A stretch of DNA of 48,704 bases. Source: CAJQQK01 sp049116495 (GTDB lineage: Bacteria > Pseudomonadota > Alphaproteobacteria > Rhizobiales > Hyphomicrobiaceae). Below the pieces are notes generated by a model. That model had not been told where the DNA came from, did no database searches, and saw only the letters and a list, made by a program, of their open reading frames with translations. The stretch covers positions 1 to 48,704 of the forward strand of contig JAGDYV010000019.1 of the NCBI GenBank assembly GCA_049116495.1, read 5' to 3'. Both the position numbers and the translations under genes were made by a program. This document shows, in pieces, positions 32,915 to 41,536 of this stretch; position 1 is the stretch's first letter; every line of letters begins with the position of its first letter.

Positions 32915-34510
32915 GTGGACTGGCAAAACCGATGGCGACACTGCGTCCGGCCGGCGGTAGGGGCAGCGCTCTTGACGATCGTCGGGGCAACGCTCTGCTC
33001 AAACGCGTCCAATGCCCAGCAACGCCAGACCGACATCCCCGCAGCAACGGCCAACGGGGCCGCTGTCGATGCGTCTCCGCCGACGGCATTCGCGCGCAGC
33101 GGACAGGATCGCCTGCGCGGCACGACCTTCGGCAACACAGCTGGTCCCTCGAGCCGCAACCATCGATTGACCGATTTCAATCGCAGCTCGACGCCGCAGG
33201 CCCCAACCCGTTCCGATACCAGCGATTCCGGCAGCGCTGCCGACAATCCATCACGTGCACTGGACCCCGACATCCGCTCGCAACGTGATCGGGACGCGTT
33301 TCAAAACCCGCCAGCCGGCCACAATCCGCGCCTGTTCGGCATCGAAATCGAACCGCTGGCAGACCGGCGCACAAGGCAGTTTTTCGAAGCCGATCCATTC
33401 GCGCACCTCGGCTGGCGCCTCGGCGGCTTCGTTCTGTTCCAGGAGTTCGAACTGGCACCCGCATGGAATTCAAACGTTTTACTCAGTCGAGACCCGGACA
33501 GCGACTGGCGCGCGGACTTCATGTCTGAAACCCGGCTCGTTTCCGATTGGGCAAACCATGCGCTCGAACTGCGCATGCTGCACAACCGCTCCTACTATCG
33601 CGAGCTGACAGGCGAGAATGACGCCGAACAGACCTATGAGTTGCGCGGTCGGATCGACATCACACGGCGCACCAACATTGAAGCTCGCGGCGCACATGAG
33701 TTTCGCCAGGAAAGCCGCAACTCCGTCGACGCTGCCGGCACACTCAGCGCACCTCGATCGGATGTCGTCACCAATCGCGCCAACGTGACCCTCAATCAGC
33801 GCTTCAACAGACTGTCGCTGCAATTGCGTGGTGGTCATGCCGACACGGCTTACGAGGATGACGGCAGCGCCAGCGATCGCGACTTCACGGCGCGGACCCT
33901 CGCCGCGCGCGCGCAATGGGAGTTCCGGCCGACGTTCTCCGTTTTCGGCGAGTTCGAGCATGACCGGCGCCGCCATGACGCCGTCGCGGCATCAGATGGC
34001 CGCAGCCGCAGTTCCGACGGTGAACGTTATCGCGTCGGCGTCGCACTCGGCCAGACCGGCGAGTACCTGCGCGGCGAAGCGAGCATCGGTTACGGCATCC
34101 AGCGGCCCGACGACGCAACGTTGCCGGACGTCGACGCCTTCCTCATCGACGCCAACGTCGCCTGGCGCATCACACCTTTGACGTCCGTGCTGTTCAGCGC
34201 GCGCACAGATTTCGGCGAGACCACGTTGACCGGCAGTTCAAACACCGTTGAACGGCGCATTGGCGGCGCCATTCGACATGCCTTTACCTACCGCCTGATT
34301 GGTGAAGCCGGTGTTTCCTATGGCACCCAGGACTACCGCGGCGCGACATTGTCTGAGCACGATGTAACCATCGATGCCAGCGCCGAATACAGCTTCAACC
34401 GCCATGCTGCGCTATTCACCCGCCTCCAACACGTTCGCTTTCGGTCGAGCAACACGGCCCGTGACTACAATGCCAGCACGGTCATGATCGGCGCCCGTCT
34501 GCGCAACTAG
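32915..34510 (+). CDS. outer-membrane beta-barrel protein (BBP2-like)
   Basis: The 531-residue protein starts at GTG and has a signal peptide (about 1-35, VGAALLTIVGATLCSNASNA). A disordered Ser/Arg/Asp-rich stretch runs to about residue 145. A barrel of alternating strands follows (GGFVLFQEFELAPAWNSNVLLS, DFMSETRLVSDWANHALELRM, YELRGRIDITRRTNIEARG, and so on), with many aromatic and Arg/Asp positions. The last strand is TVMIGARLRN. Barrels of this type usually end in an aromatic residue; here the last codon before the stop is Asn. The stop TAG (34508-34510) lies within the left arm of the structured repeat at 34507-34811, so the C-terminus may have been altered by that element. The role is unknown (porin or secretion accessory). 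Confidence 0.82.
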   Translation: MDWQNRWRHCVRPAVGAALLTIVGATLCSNASNAQQRQTDIPAATANGAAVDASPPTAFARSGQDRLRGTTFGNTAGPSSRNHRLTDFNRSSTPQAPTRSDTSDSGSAADNPSRALDPDIRSQRDRDAFQNPPAGHNPRLFGIEIEPLADRRTRQFFEADPFAHLGWRLGGFVLFQEFELAPAWNSNVLLSRDPDSDWRADFMSETRLVSDWANHALELRMLHNRSYYRELTGENDAEQTYELRGRIDITRRTNIEARGAHEFRQESRNSVDAAGTLSAPRSDVVTNRANVTLNQRFNRLSLQLRGGHADTAYEDDGSASDRDFTARTLAARAQWEFRPTFSVFGEFEHDRRRHDAVAASDGRSRSSDGERYRVGVALGQTGEYLRGEASIGYGIQRPDDATLPDVDAFLIDANVAWRITPLTSVLFSARTDFGETTLTGSSNTVERRIGGAIRHAFTYRLIGEAGVSYGTQDYRGATLSEHDVTIDASAEYSFNRHAALFTRLQHVRFRSSNTARDYNASTVMIGARLRN

Positions 34511-34811
34511 AGCCCTTCAGACTGAGATGGACCCATTCTGCCGAGGCGGATTTGGTCCGAGATCAAGTGGACCGTCGCGGTGCGTAGCGGTACTACGGAC
34601 AAGACGGAACGCGCAGAGATCGGGGCAAATCCGCCCGGCCCATTTTCGTGCCGATGTTTGGAGCACGAACATCGAATGGGTTTCCAAACGGCGGCCGCCT
34701 AGTGCATCGAACGGCTTGCCCGCAGCACCGCTGCGCGCTGCACCGTTCTCCTGCTAGTCGCCTCCCCGTTTGGAAACAGAACGGACTCCATCTCAGTCTG
34801 AAGGGCTCTAG
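34507..34811. repeat. 305-bp structured element with 24-bp perfect terminal inverted repeats
   Basis: The arms at 34507-34530 and 34788-34811 are perfect inverted complements, both ending in CTAG. Inside are two further palindromes. Arms of 12 bp lie at 34680-34691 / 34766-34777 (GTTTCCAAACGG / CCGTTTGGAAAC). A hairpin at 34639-34680 has stems CCCATT/AATGGG and TTCGTGC/GCACGAA. No transposase is encoded. The layout resembles a MITE or large alphaproteobacterial palindromic repeat. CTAG at both ends could be a target duplication or just part of the arms. The remaining bases to the next gene (34812-34931) show nothing further. Together with the element they make up the 421-bp gap between the barrel and ABC1 kinase genes. 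Confidence 0.75.
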
Positions 34812-34931
34812 AGCCGTGCCCCGTCGGATCGCGTCGCGTTGCCCCTGGCACGCTGCCGCATTGCATAGGGTGATCGGCGCCCCCATCTCCCACGTAATGA
34901 TCGCGAACCGTGACAACCAAGAGCATTCTTC

Positions 34932-36287
34932 ATGAGCAGCGAAGACAATCGCCTGTCGGCCCGTGCCGCGCGCTACATCCGGGTCGGCGGCAATGTCGGC
35001 ACGATCGCGGCCAAAGTCGCGGGCCAGCGCCTGTTCGGCTTCGAAGCGAACAAATCGAAGGATGCGATGGAACTTGCGCGCGCACTCGGCGGCCTCAAGG
35101 GCCCGATCATGAAGGTCGCGCAGTTGCTCTCGACAATCCCTGAGGCGCTGCCAGCCGAATATGCCCGCGAGCTGTCGCAGCTCCAGGCCAATGCGCCGGC
35201 AATGGGTCCCGCCTTCGTCAAACGCCGCATGGTTGCCGAACTGGGCACCGACTGGCGCGCGCAATTCGCTGAATTCGACACCAAAGCCGCCGCGTCGGCA
35301 TCGCTCGGCCAGGTCCACCGCGCCGCCAGCCACGACGGCCGGAAACTCGCTTGCAAACTGCAATATCCCGACATGCAATCCGCTGTTGAAGCCGACGTCA
35401 GCCAGCTCGGGATTGTGTTTGGCATTCACGCGCGCATGAACCCGGCCGTCGACACGCGCGAGATCCTTGCCGAAATCGGCGCGCGCCTGCGCGAAGAACT
35501 CGACTACACCCTGGAAGCACGCCATACCGCACTCTACGGCCTGATGTTTCGCGATGATGATCTGATCCGCGTGCCAGAAATCGACGCTGAACTGTCGACC
35601 GGTCGCCTCCTGACCATGAGCTGGCTCGATGGTGCACCGCTGATGGACTACAAACAGGCGCCACTCGAACATCGCAACCGTATTGCACAAGCCATGTTTC
35701 GCGCCTGGTGGTTCCCGTTCAGCCACTACGGTGTCATCCATGGCGACCCGCACCTTGGCAACTACTCCATCTTCGAAACCGATGGCGAGCCAGCCGGCAT
35801 CAACTTGCTCGATTACGGTTGCATCCGCACGTTCCCGACCAAGTTTATCCAGGGCGTTATCGACCTCTATCGCGGACTTGAAAACGACGATCGCGACCGT
35901 GTCGTCCATGCCTACGAAAGCTGGGGCTTCGTCGGCCTCACCGATGAATTGATTGATGCGATGAATATCTGGGCGCGGTTCATCTATGGTCCGCTGCTCG
36001 ACGACCGCGAGCGCACCATTGCGGAGGGCACAACGCCTGCCGAATATGGCCGCAAGGAAGCGTTTTCGGTCCACAAGATCCTGAAGGAAAAGGGCCCCGT
36101 ACGAATTCCGCGCGAGTTTGTCTTCATGGACCGCGCCGCGATCGGTCTCGGCGGGGTTTTCCTGCATCTTGATGCCCGCCAGAACTGGTACCGCCTGTTC
36201 AACGAGACGATCGAGAGCTTTGATCTCGAAACCGTTGCCGAGCGCCAGAAGACCGCATTTGCAGAGACCGGCGTGCCGCTGCCGTAA
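34932..36287 (+). CDS. ABC1/AarF (UbiB-like) atypical kinase family protein
   Basis: The 451-residue protein contains the ABC1 domain. The N-terminal KGPIMKVAQLLSTIPEALP holds the KxGQ-type motif (here Lys-Val-Ala-Gln, a form common in an alphaproteobacterial branch). The Ala-rich nucleotide loop is AASASLGQVHRA, the ion-pair Lys is in LACKLQYP, the catalytic loop is HGDPHLGNYSIF and the metal Asp is in LLDYGCIR. Members support ubiquinone synthesis or lipid handling, with ATPase more than protein kinase activity. It has no C-terminal membrane helices, unlike E. coli UbiB, so it is a family member rather than UbiB proper. No ubi gene is near. A long open frame on the opposite strand is a shadow. 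Confidence 0.88.
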   Translation: MSSEDNRLSARAARYIRVGGNVGTIAAKVAGQRLFGFEANKSKDAMELARALGGLKGPIMKVAQLLSTIPEALPAEYARELSQLQANAPAMGPAFVKRRMVAELGTDWRAQFAEFDTKAAASASLGQVHRAASHDGRKLACKLQYPDMQSAVEADVSQLGIVFGIHARMNPAVDTREILAEIGARLREELDYTLEARHTALYGLMFRDDDLIRVPEIDAELSTGRLLTMSWLDGAPLMDYKQAPLEHRNRIAQAMFRAWWFPFSHYGVIHGDPHLGNYSIFETDGEPAGINLLDYGCIRTFPTKFIQGVIDLYRGLENDDRDRVVHAYESWGFVGLTDELIDAMNIWARFIYGPLLDDRERTIAEGTTPAEYGRKEAFSVHKILKEKGPVRIPREFVFMDRAAIGLGGVFLHLDARQNWYRLFNETIESFDLETVAERQKTAFAETGVPLP

Positions 36288-36375
36288 GAACCTGTCCGGT
36301 GGACTGGCAGATTGCGCACCGTCCGCTATAGTCCGGCTCGATAGACTGCCACTGCTGCGGAAATATGGGGCCACA

Positions 36376-36642
36376 ATGATCGAAGCGTTCGCCAGCCTGT
36401 TCGCGGCCTATGCAGGTTACGCCGGTTGGCCGTGGTGGTCAGCGACCATCGTCGGCGCGCTTTCCGGCTTTCAGGTCGCCAATGCGCGCCTCTATCGCGG
36501 TGCGCTTAAAGAGCGGATTGAAGCCGGCGACGCCTCGGTGTCATCCAGGCTGTTCCAGATGTCGTTGCTCGGCATCATCCTCGGTGCAGGCGCCGCCACG
36601 TTTATATATTTTGGCGCCCGCTGGTTCCTGACCAACACGTAA
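36376..36642 (+). CDS. small two-helix membrane protein, unknown function
   Basis: The predicted protein has 88 residues. Helix 1 is SLFAAYAGYAGWPWWSATIVGALSGF, a basic loop follows (NARLYRGALKERIEAGDASVSSR), and helix 2 is MSLLGIILGAGAATFIYFGARWF. The start ATG 36376 is 88 bp after the ABC1 kinase stop on the same strand with a GGGG run just upstream, so co-transcription is possible. Codon usage resembles its neighbours. I do not recognise a family. It is convergent with the Omp25-like gene, 32 bp away. Confidence 0.6.
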   Translation: MIEAFASLFAAYAGYAGWPWWSATIVGALSGFQVANARLYRGALKERIEAGDASVSSRLFQMSLLGIILGAGAATFIYFGARWFLTNT

Positions 36643-36674
36643 GTCACGCAATGAAACATTCGTTGGCAAGCGTA

Positions 36675-37379
36675 TCAGAACCTGTAGCTGACGCCGGCCC
36701 GGATGGAATGGATCGTCACATCGCTATTGTCCAAGGCACTGAGCACTGAATCGCTGACGTCATAGTCACCAAGATCGGTGTAGCGATATTCCAAGCGTGC
36801 CGTAAGATTGTTCGTGAACGCCCGCTCGACGCCGCCGCCAAGCGTCCAGCCGTTCCGGATGTCGGAGAACGATGCCGAAATTGCGGGCCCGATAAGACTG
36901 CGCTGCGTTACGTCCACTTCACCGAATGCCCAGCCGCCGGTCACGTAGAACAACGTCCGGTCCGCAGCAAAGCCAACGCGCGCGCGTAACGAACCAATCC
37001 AGTTGACTTCGGTTTGGTGCGACAGCGTGCCGAGCGAACCGACGCCGCTGCCATCGAGATCGGCAAAGTCGATATCTGCTTCTATGCCATAAACGAAATT
37101 CCCGTTCTGCAAGTTGTAACCGCCGTGAAAACCGCCCTGGAAGCCGGAGCTTTCGTATTCGTAGGTCTGGTTGATACCCGCGATCGGACCGGTGCTCGCT
37201 TCGGTATCGGCCCAGCCATAACCAATTTGGGCGCCAACGTAGGCACCCGTCCAATTGAACCGCGAGACATAGGGCGGCTCGTCCTTGATCGAGCCTCGAT
37301 TGTCACCGCCCAAATCGGCAGCCGAGGCCGCCGTGCCGATCACTGCAAACAGCAGACAAAAACTAACAATCCAGCGCAT
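36675..37379 (-). CDS. Omp25/Omp31-type outer-membrane beta-barrel protein
   Basis: The 234-residue protein has a signal peptide (MRWIVSFCLLFAVIGTAASA) followed by an eight-stranded small barrel. Family blocks are FNWTGAYVGAQIGYGWADT, FQGGFHGGYNLQNGNFVYGIEADIDF, WIGSLRARVGFAADRTLFYVTGGWAFG, GWTLGGGVERAFTNNLTARLEYRYTDLG and the C-terminal SIRAGVSYRF, ending in the aromatic recognised by the BAM complex. Proteins of this type are abundant surface antigens in Rhizobiales. It has a 277-bp, partly AT-rich upstream region (37440-37520), consistent with a strong promoter. Confidence 0.92.
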   Translation of the reverse strand: MRWIVSFCLLFAVIGTAASAADLGGDNRGSIKDEPPYVSRFNWTGAYVGAQIGYGWADTEASTGPIAGINQTYEYESSGFQGGFHGGYNLQNGNFVYGIEADIDFADLDGSGVGSLGTLSHQTEVNWIGSLRARVGFAADRTLFYVTGGWAFGEVDVTQRSLIGPAISASFSDIRNGWTLGGGVERAFTNNLTARLEYRYTDLGDYDVSDSVLSALDNSDVTIHSIRAGVSYRF

Positions 37380-37600
37380 TATTCAAATCCCTTTTCCCGT
37401 ATGACCGCACCGCGACACGGACTGAAACAGGTGCAGGGATAACAACTCGAACAACAGTTTCAAGTAAATTAGTGTTACAATTCAATTAGTTATTTTGAAT
37501 TTAAAGAGCATAATTGCAAATGAGGCGGCACATCGATCGACACAAATCAAAAAAGACGATCATTTCAGACGCATTGAAGTTCGGACCGAATGAAGCACAC

Positions 37601-37634
37601 AAAAAAGACGCAGCCGCGTATACCGGCTGCGTCT
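37601..37634 (-). terminator. Rho-independent terminator of the GFA gene
   Basis: A perfect 11-bp stem AGACGCAGCCG / CGGCTGCGTCT (37606-37616 and 37624-37634) has a 7-base loop, and on the minus strand it is followed by six Ts (37601-37606 read as A on the plus strand). It lies 23 bp beyond the stop of the GFA gene at 37657 and so terminates that transcript, shielding the Omp25-like promoter from read-through. Confidence 0.9.
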
Positions 37635-37656
37635 TCACAACAGTGTCGTCACGCGC

Positions 37657-38091
37657 CTACTTCTGAGGCGGTGGCGGTGGCATCATGTCGAAGTTGGGAA
37701 TGTCAGTCGATGTCTGGTCCCACGCCGGACGGTCCTTGGCATAGACGATCGCGGCAGGCTTGAACCAGCTGTTGTCATCCGTGCACCCGACCGATAGACC
37801 AACCAAGCCGGGGCGCGCTGAGTTCTCGCCAAATACCCGACTGCCGCACTTCGGGCAGAAGTGACGCGTGTTGATGTTGCCGGTTGCCGCGGTAGCGCCG
37901 AAGCTCGACATCTCCCCCTTGAACTCGACGTCATCGGCTTTGAAGAACGCCAGCGACATGTGCCCGCCACCGGAGGCACGTTGGCAATCCTTACAGTGAC
38001 ACTGCGCCATACGCAGTGGCTCGTCGGCGTTGATCGTATAACTTACGGCGCCGCACAGGCATTGGCCGGTTGCAGACTTGGTACTCGACAT
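37657..38091 (-). CDS. GFA-family (glutathione-dependent formaldehyde-activating-like) zinc protein
   Basis: The 144-residue protein has the GFA/CENP-V zinc-binding fold. The signatures are GQCLCGAVSY (Cys-x-Cys), CHCKDCQRASGGG, FKGEMSSFGATAATGN and FCPKCGSRVFGE, giving the seven Cys of a two-zinc site. The tail is Pro-rich (MPPPPPQK). Family members include the proposed glutathione-formaldehyde adduct synthase Gfa, but most are uncharacterised. The ATG at 38091 has GGAG 9 bp upstream; an ATG at 38100 abuts the GGAG and is too close. It ends in an intrinsic terminator. The HIBADH-like gene lies upstream on the same strand, 51 bp away. Confidence 0.9.
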   Translation of the reverse strand: MSSTKSATGQCLCGAVSYTINADEPLRMAQCHCKDCQRASGGGHMSLAFFKADDVEFKGEMSSFGATAATGNINTRHFCPKCGSRVFGENSARPGLVGLSVGCTDDNSWFKPAAIVYAKDRPAWDQTSTDIPNFDMMPPPPPQK

Positions 38092-38142
38092 AACATGCAT
38101 CTCCATTGGGGATTGTCTCAAGTGAGATCAAAACAAGAAAAG

Positions 38143-39036
38143 CTACGACTGGTTCTTCTTGCCGCGGCGATCACGAATGAACTTATAGATGTTCGTGAAG
38201 TCTGTCTTTGGCTCAAATGAATCCGTGCCGGCTTGCCAGACCGTCGCAACGGCTTCACCGATATCGGACGCGGTTCCGGCGGCACGCACATTGCTGATGT
38301 AGAGCTGCACATCCTTGTTGAGCAGTTCCGCAAAAAAGCCCGCATCATAGGTTGCCGGCAAAACGCGGTTCGGGAATTTATCAAGGCTCGCTGAATTCTG
38401 GCCGCTCGATACGTTGACGACGTCGAGGATCAGCTTCATGTCGAGGCCTTGACTAACGCCGAACGCGACCGCTTCCGACGTTGCCGCCATATTGGTTGCA
38501 GACATGAAATTGTTGAGCATCTTCACGGTCTGGCCATGCCCGGGTTCGTCGCCAACGTGAAAGGGATTGGCGGCAAACGACTTGAACACATCCAGGTGAG
38601 CGTCATAGATCGCCTTGTCGCCCGAGAACATCAGCGAGATGCTTGCCTTGATAGCGCCGGCGCGGCCACCGCTCACCGGCGCATCTCCAAAGCCGATCTG
38701 TTTGAGCGCGAGCTTTTTCGCCGCTGACCGCGCAGCATCGGGACCAACGGTCGAGAGGTCGATGATCAGTGACGCACGGGCACTGTCGACGTCGGCAATT
38801 TCCGCCGCCACCGACTCCATGATGGCGCCGTTCGGCAGTGACAGGAATACCGTGTCAGCGCCTTTGATAACCTCGGCAACCGAACCACACGCCGTCGCCC
38901 CTTCGGGCGCAAGGGCTTTCGTCCCCGCTTTGTCGAAACAGATCAGCGGGTGGCCGCCTTTGACAATGTTGGCTGCCATCGGTCCGCCCATCTGGCCCAG
39001 TCCGATAAACCCAATCACGCGGTCCGATGCGGCCAT
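38143..39036 (-). CDS. 3-hydroxyisobutyrate dehydrogenase-family oxidoreductase
   Basis: The 297-residue NAD(P)-dependent beta-hydroxyacid dehydrogenase has the Rossmann motif VIGFIGLGQMGGPMA at residues 7-21. The substrate loop DAPVSGGRAGA is at about 118-128. The catalytic Lys is in VKMLNNFMSATN (about residue 171), and the all-helical dimer domain follows. Substrates of the family include 3-hydroxyisobutyrate, tartronate semialdehyde and similar short acids; which one is unclear. The cofactor loop has FDK, with Asp after the second strand, favouring NAD. It lies 51 bp upstream of the GFA gene on the same strand and may be co-transcribed. Confidence 0.9.
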   Translation of the reverse strand: MAASDRVIGFIGLGQMGGPMAANIVKGGHPLICFDKAGTKALAPEGATACGSVAEVIKGADTVFLSLPNGAIMESVAAEIADVDSARASLIIDLSTVGPDAARSAAKKLALKQIGFGDAPVSGGRAGAIKASISLMFSGDKAIYDAHLDVFKSFAANPFHVGDEPGHGQTVKMLNNFMSATNMAATSEAVAFGVSQGLDMKLILDVVNVSSGQNSASLDKFPNRVLPATYDAGFFAELLNKDVQLYISNVRAAGTASDIGEAVATVWQAGTDSFEPKTDFTNIYKFIRDRRGKKNQS

Positions 39037-39166
39037 GCTCTCAATCCTTCCAATCTCTTACTCAATGGTGTTCAGCGGGCACGAACACACATTCATGACA
39101 TCGCAAATCGTCACGACGACGCTTGCGGCAAATGTGGCGCACCCAGCTTGAATGGCTTGGGCGGAC

Positions 39167-39183
39167 CCTAGCGGTTCGCTAGG
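39167..39183. repeat. perfect 7-bp hairpin in intergenic region
   Basis: CCTAGCG / CGCTAGG with loop GTT lies midway between the divergent HIBADH-like and VOC genes. There is no T-tract on either strand, so it is not an intrinsic terminator. It could be a protein-binding dyad or an RNA hairpin in a leader; its function is unknown. Confidence 0.45.
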
Positions 39184-39272
39184 CTCCCGGCAAAGCGCGA
39201 GCGTCACCTGAACGCCCATATCACGTAGGTGAGAAGTATCCAGCGCAACGCCACAACAGCAAGGAGGCGCCG

Positions 39273-39794
39273 ATGAGCGCACCAGCCTTAAAGCCACTTC
39301 CAGACGGTGCCGGCTTTCCAATTGATCATCGCGTCCGCATCGGCCATGCGCACCTCAAAGTCTCTGACCTCGATCGCGCGCTGATGTTCTATTGCGGTGT
39401 CCTTGGTTTCGATCTGATGCAACGGATCGGCGATGACGCGGCGTTTCTTTCAGCCGGCGGCTACCATCACCATATCGGCCTCAACACTTGGGACAGCAAA
39501 GGCGGCAACGCACCGTCGCCCGGCACAACCGGCCTCTACCACGTCGCCATCGTCTATCCGGACCGTGCCGCCCTCGCGATAGCGCTTCGGCGCATCGACC
39601 AGGCTGGTATCCAGCTGACCGGTGCCAGCGACCATGGCGTTAGCGAGGCGCTCTATCTCGATGATCCGGATGGCAATGGCCTGGAGCTTTATTGGGACCG
39701 CGCACCACAGGACTGGCCACGCAACGACGATGGCACCCTGGCAATGTTCACGCGCAAGCTCGATGTCGCCAAACTGCTCGCAGAGGCGCATTAG
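39273..39794 (+). CDS. VOC-family (glyoxalase/extradiol-type) protein, CatE-like
   Basis: The 173-residue protein has two paired VOC modules. The first is RIGHAHLKVSDLDRALMFYCGVLGFDLM (His ligand) with HHHIGLN. The second is GLYHVAIVYPDRAALAIAL, then DHGVSEALYLDDPDGNGLELYWDR, whose ELYWD Glu is the usual last metal ligand. The HHHIGLNTW and DPDGNGLELYWD blocks are those of catechol-2,3-dioxygenase-related CatE-like proteins. At 173 residues it is a single-pair form. The start ATG 39273 follows a strong AAGGAGGC. The substrate is unknown. It is divergent from the HIBADH-like gene. Confidence 0.88.
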   Translation: MSAPALKPLPDGAGFPIDHRVRIGHAHLKVSDLDRALMFYCGVLGFDLMQRIGDDAAFLSAGGYHHHIGLNTWDSKGGNAPSPGTTGLYHVAIVYPDRAALAIALRRIDQAGIQLTGASDHGVSEALYLDDPDGNGLELYWDRAPQDWPRNDDGTLAMFTRKLDVAKLLAEAH

Positions 39795-39978
39795 ATCATC
39801 ATCATATTCCCCAATCGAGCATAACGAAGATCCAGCGCGCGAGGCGGTGTGTGCTGATCCGGTAACGTCTCCGCATCACTTGTGACAACTTCGGAACCGC
39901 TTCCGATAGGGCGCTTGCATCAGGCAGGTGCAACATGTGATGGTCCGCCCACTCCTTATGGTTAATCAAGGTATTCAG

Positions 39979-40863
39979 ATGCGCCACTCAATTGATTCTC
40001 CGTTCCTGCAGGCATGTTGCGCAGCCATCATCGGCAGCGCGCTGTTAACGGCGCCCGCCATGGCCCGCGATTGCCCCGGCAACAAAGACGCACTCGGTAC
40101 CAGCCGCGTCGTTGCGATCAACACCAAAGGCGGTCCCGGCTTCGGCTTCCAGCACTACAAGTTCTATGATTTCCTCAAACCGGGCGAAGTTGTCCTGACG
40201 TTCGACGATGGCCCGTTGCCAACGCACACCGTGACCATTTTGAACGAGCTCAAGCGACATTGCGTACGCGCCACATTCTTCCCGGTCGGCAAGCTCGCGA
40301 TTGGTTATCCGGAAATCCTCAAACGCGTCGCCGACGAGGGCCACACCGTCGGCTCCCACACCTGGTCGCATCGCAACATGGCGTCCAAGAAAATGACAGG
40401 CAAACGCGCCAAGGATGAAATCGAGGACGCCGTCAGCGCCGTGAAACTGGCACTCGGCAAACCCGGCGCACCGTTCTTTCGGTATCCGTATCTGAAGGAT
40501 ACGCCCGACACGATCAAATACCTCGCGAGCCGCAACATTGCGGTATTCTCGACGGACCTGGACTCATTTGACTTCAAGGGCGGCCGGCCGGAGAAAATGG
40601 TCGCGCGTGTCATGCGCAACCTGAAAAAACGCGGCAAGGGAATTCTGCTGTTTCATGACATTCAGCGCGTCACCGCGCGTGCGATGCCGCAGTTGCTCGC
40701 CAAGCTCAAGAAGGGTGGCTACAAGATCGTCCATCTAACCGCCAAGCAACCGGTCACGACACTGCCCGAGTACGACAAGAAGATCGCCAAGAACCTGCGC
40801 GGCAGCAGCAGTATGGCGCAACGGCCGATCAGCAGCGTCGTCGAAACCGTCAAGCAAAACTGA
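39979..40863 (+). CDS. secreted polysaccharide deacetylase (NodB-homology)
   Basis: This 294-residue exported protein has a signal peptide (about 1-29, AAIIGSALLTAPAMA). The NodB domain has motif 1 TFDDG (Asp76, Asp77), motif 2 HTWSH (His127 and His131), and motif 3 FFRYPY with the conserved Arg. Motifs 4-5 show DLDSFDF and GKGILLFHDIQ. These give the metal triad of a carbohydrate esterase 4 deacetylase acting on peptidoglycan, chitin-like or exopolysaccharide substrates. The start ATG 39979 follows AAGG; an in-frame start at 39928 would place extra residues before the signal. Its tail is basic. No polysaccharide cluster is near. Confidence 0.9.
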   Translation: MRHSIDSPFLQACCAAIIGSALLTAPAMARDCPGNKDALGTSRVVAINTKGGPGFGFQHYKFYDFLKPGEVVLTFDDGPLPTHTVTILNELKRHCVRATFFPVGKLAIGYPEILKRVADEGHTVGSHTWSHRNMASKKMTGKRAKDEIEDAVSAVKLALGKPGAPFFRYPYLKDTPDTIKYLASRNIAVFSTDLDSFDFKGGRPEKMVARVMRNLKKRGKGILLFHDIQRVTARAMPQLLAKLKKGGYKIVHLTAKQPVTTLPEYDKKIAKNLRGSSSMAQRPISSVVETVKQN

Positions 40864-41010
40864 AGCCAAACCGCCGGTCACCCGCCAGCGGACCGGCGAC
40901 CGACCCGCCAATGACAGTCACTGGGGTTTCTCCCAGTTGCGCCCGCACCCCGAATTGCGTCTACTGGGCCGATCGACCCGGTTGAAGTGTCTGCGTGGGG
41001 TCCGTTTCCG

Positions 41011-41517
41011 ATGCGTTCTTTCCAATATTGTTTGGTGGGCGTCGTCACGCTAGCAGGCGTGGCATGTAGCGCGACGCTCACGCCGGAACTGCAGAAGGCC
41101 AAGGCGGCGAAACGGCCAATCTTCGTTGGAAATCTGTACGCCCAAAAGGCTCAGCAGCGCGGTCACATCGACGCCAACGCGCAATTCTTCAACACCTCCA
41201 ACAAGACCTACAAATATGTCGAATTGCATGTCACGGCGACCAATCGCGTCGGCGATCCCATCATGCGCGAGGGAGACAACTCTGCGACGGTCAGGCTCCA
41301 GTTCACCGGCCCGCTGCGGCCACGTCGGTCACCCGGCATCTCGACCTGGCCAAACATCTGGTACCTGCAAAAGCCATTCTGCCTGAAGGTCCTGAAAATC
41401 GACATCACGCACATAGACGGCAGCAGCGTCAGTCTCGATGGGGCAACGCTTGAAGATGTCCTGTCAAAAAAGCTGCGCAAGGACTGCCGCACCAGGGTCA
41501 GTGCGCTGCGCGGTTAA
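41011..41517 (+). CDS. putative secreted/lipoprotein of unknown function
   Basis: The predicted protein has 168 residues. It begins MRSFQYCLVGVVTLAGVACSATL, an N-terminal signal with a Cys; the lipobox (G-V-A-C) is imperfect. The mature part is mostly beta (PIFVGNLYAQKAQQRGHIDANAQFFNTSNKTYKYVELHVTATNRVGDPI), like a domain that extends or decorates a partner. Its later half has two Cys residues (PFCLKVLKI and KDCRTR) that could form a disulfide. A GTG at 40987 is also in frame; I chose the ATG that begins the signal. It lies 147 bp after the deacetylase on the same strand, convergent with the EamA gene. I cannot name a family. Confidence 0.6.
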   Translation: MRSFQYCLVGVVTLAGVACSATLTPELQKAKAAKRPIFVGNLYAQKAQQRGHIDANAQFFNTSNKTYKYVELHVTATNRVGDPIMREGDNSATVRLQFTGPLRPRRSPGISTWPNIWYLQKPFCLKVLKIDITHIDGSSVSLDGATLEDVLSKKLRKDCRTRVSALRG

Positions 41518-41536
41518 CGCTGGCCCGCGCCCGAGC

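Noticed and set aside
34593..36374. A 593-codon open frame on the minus strand
   Set aside because: It lies wholly antisense to the ABC1 kinase gene, whose motifs (HGDPHLGN and others) are clear on the plus strand. The frame has no recognisable domain, and high GC keeps antisense frames open.
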